Positions 45,701-46,318 of a stretch of DNA of 46,318 nt are shown here, one piece after another. Source of the stretch: CAYPHA01 sp964410215 (GTDB lineage Bacteria > Calditrichota > Calditrichia > Calditrichales > CAYPHA01). The DNA is taken from NCBI GenBank assembly GCA_964410215.1, contig CAYPHA010000035.1, positions 1-46,318 of the forward strand, written 5' to 3'. The notes under the pieces are model-generated. The model was not told where the DNA came from. It worked only from the letters and a program-made list of their open reading frames with translations, and made no database searches. Within the stretch, counting starts at the first letter, position 1; each line of letters starts with the position of its first letter. The translations under genes and the position numbers were made by a program.

Positions 45701-46318
45701 CCGTACGTGCTTTATTTATTGTTTCAACAACCACAGGTTGATAAGCCGCTCTTTGTGTTCTCCGTAAAACTTCATTTTCCTGTGGACTTCGTTTTACGGT
45801 ATATTTAATCGTATCGCTTTCAAAGTGACGCATTTCATTTTCGGACAGATGCGTTATGGAAACGTCTTTATATTCTGTTTTTATCCAGCCGCCACCCAGT
45901 ACAGGACGCCCCTGCGGCAAGGGATGGGAATCCGTTATTAAAATACGCGGCTGTTTTTCTTCATCAAGGTAAACCCGTATGAATCTATCCCAGACAACGA
46001 TTCGAAATGAATACCAGCGTCCCGTCAGCGGTTCAAAATCAAGTGACTCGAGTGCCAGCATTTTATTCCGACCGCCCTCCTGATAGCGGCACAGGTAAAG
46101 GTCATTATGGTTGCCACCGCGCATTCCCAGTGCATAGCGGTTATTCCGGTCACTGAATCCGAATCCCGACCAGATTTGAACTTCTTTTTCATCCGGAGTT
46201 GTCCGTGCCGTAAACCGGATACAAACGGAATCTCTGGCAGTATCTTTCATGGCGATGTACGCATCTTCAAGCAAAACCGACTGATCATGCCATTCAATGA
46301 GTCCCCTGCCGACGGGTT
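42777..46318 (-). CDS. glycoside hydrolase family 2 enzyme, 5' end outside the window
   Basis: At least 1180 residues; the frame is open to the window edge, so the true start and any signal peptide are not visible. The visible N-terminus (~160 residues) is a LamG/concanavalin-like domain. Next come the GH2 jelly-roll domain (DVYVNGQYAGGHVGMFGDF), Ig-like domain, and TIM barrel with the acid/base Glu in WTMNNEM (codon 44391-44393) and probable nucleophile Glu in FSQENS (codon 44073-44075), a departure from the usual 'TE[FY]G'. Two further beta domains and a Rossmann-like tail (about 1000-1165) follow. GH2 members are beta-galactosidases, mannosidases and glucuronidases; specificity is unresolved. 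Cotranscribed with the DUF481 protein. Confidence 0.92.
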   Translation of the reverse strand, partial: PVGRGLIEWHDQSVLLEDAYIAMKDTARDSVCIRFTARTTPDEKEVQIWSGFGFSDRNNRYALGMRGGNHNDLYLCRYQEGGRNKMLALESLDFEPLTGRWYSFRIVVWDRFIRVYLDEEKQPRILITDSHPLPQGRPVLGGGWIKTEYKDVSITHLSENEMRHFESDTIKYTVKRSPQENEVLRRTQRAAYQPVVVETINKARTVVSLQGNWLFKPEKELNEHNNPYSESLNDTDWHVMHVPDFWKPVRNWLHLQDSPLPHRGSGVSDNYREKELERCGSFTFDYESTDAAWYRHAVILPENIGNKRFKLHFDAVSKVADVYVNGQYAGGHVGMFGDFKLDITDLVKPGRNLIAVNVKVRKYKKTADADKNVARAVSVDINNDMLNSLPHGMFRGDEGGIWQPVRLIITQPVHITGFYADVRTDGGDFDITVTNEGAGKQNFEAAITLTDKSDDSVLFTSGQRSKVLLKSGETAQITCKTGTVNPELWSPENPHLYRLDIQLYQDGNVTDRISQDIGFRTFVVKGNRFYLNGKPYWLRGANHPPCGIAPNDSALANTFMNLMHEGNQMVTRSHGCPFTATWMRAADRQGVGVSYEGSWPWMMIDKKMPSPELLEIWKEETLSLVRKYRNHPSLLLWTMNNEMYFTMFTSGPEDIRLKKWTFLSEVIKEVRRLHPDMPISADSGYSRVLGDYKKNLEPHGIDDGDIDDRHIYFCWYNRDFFQIYNGEWDDRIYWSPGANPDRPFFSQENSTGYPNNDSGHFCRKYIFKHYVPQAWLGDWAYEDHDPQLGLQRHAFMTKELAEVIRRNGGEAAGTLLFANLCWYQNVYDADRIRPYPVHDAVKRAFSPVLVSAELFGRHFYAGTTMTPEVTLVNNAADGTDLTSPELGWKIVHDTVTLASGKVDAPDVPFYGKRAVELSITLPDELPVVKTNCKLVLNLSEGGRPVSENEYDLLIGAKNWVKPHMSVSDKTIALFDRTGQTARVLDFLNIEYIRLKDLTEIRLMDMDLLIVANLDAGEEVPYNWEDVKNVARAGTPTILIHPGKHFQWLYPGRVESIYERKGRVVAMEMPEHDAFADIHPLELAWWQPENGARPRACRRSFRFKSMKEIQVLAGYIRPHVYLGDPVEQLKEMSGVPLLALPEDHIICSEMEVNRGTEDPVAAKLLINLLDAMIRSGEAYQ

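Noticed and set aside
1..46318. tRNA, rRNA, CRISPR arrays, insertion sequences or prophage genes
   Set aside because: Reading through the spacers showed no cloverleaf, no regular direct-repeat array and no transposase, integrase or phage structural genes.

Overview
The window is ordinary chromosomal DNA of a Gram-negative bacterium, about half GC, with no tRNA, rRNA, phage or CRISPR signal. Outer-membrane barrels, lipoproteins, an Nqr sodium pump, a bacilliredoxin paired with a small protein familiar from Bacteroidota, a DUF4105 protein and a bacterial serpin together suggest the Fibrobacterota-Chlorobi-Bacteroidota (FCB) superphylum or a related candidate phylum (Calditrichota, Ignavibacteria or Marinimicrobia type). 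This placement is inferred from gene content, not from a tree. A run of 10 Ns at 30083-30092 marks a draft assembly join.

Left part (1-14.9 kb), mostly minus strand: the 3' end of a plus-strand gene (possibly LeuD-like), a palindromic intergenic repeat, then an RND efflux operon (membrane fusion protein plus two different RND permeases, the first with an unusual ~200-residue membrane insert). A complete nqrABCDEF operon follows, ending in a clear hairpin terminator.

Middle (14.9-24.2 kb), mostly plus strand: pgsA-pgpA-cinA-thpR-recA-recX, a tightly packed lipid/housekeeping/recombination cluster in which recX appears to start at an ATC codon; a convergent stand-alone receiver protein; alaS; then a minus-strand nucleosidase-glycosyltransferase pair.

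Right-middle (24.2-34.8 kb): a ~10.5 kb colinear minus-strand array, in transcription order: lipoprotein serpin, outer-membrane protein, sensor kinase, NtrC-type sigma-54 activator, periplasmic coiled-coil protein, beta-barrel protein, VWA protein, AAA+ ATPase, and a 53-residue membrane protein, followed by two tandem hairpin terminators. Kinase, activator, coiled-coil and barrel genes abut or overlap by 4 bp, so they look translationally coupled. This is the best candidate for an uncharacterised envelope system in the window.

Right part (34.8-46.3 kb): a sugar-nucleotide epimerase with a Cys-cluster (YkgJ-like) protein, a large secreted zinc-peptidase/propeller/barrel protein, a DUF4105 membrane protein, the bacilliredoxin pair, and a glycoside hydrolase family 2 enzyme (cut by the window end) followed by a DUF481-type outer-membrane protein.

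No gene-free stretch is longer than about 250 bases.
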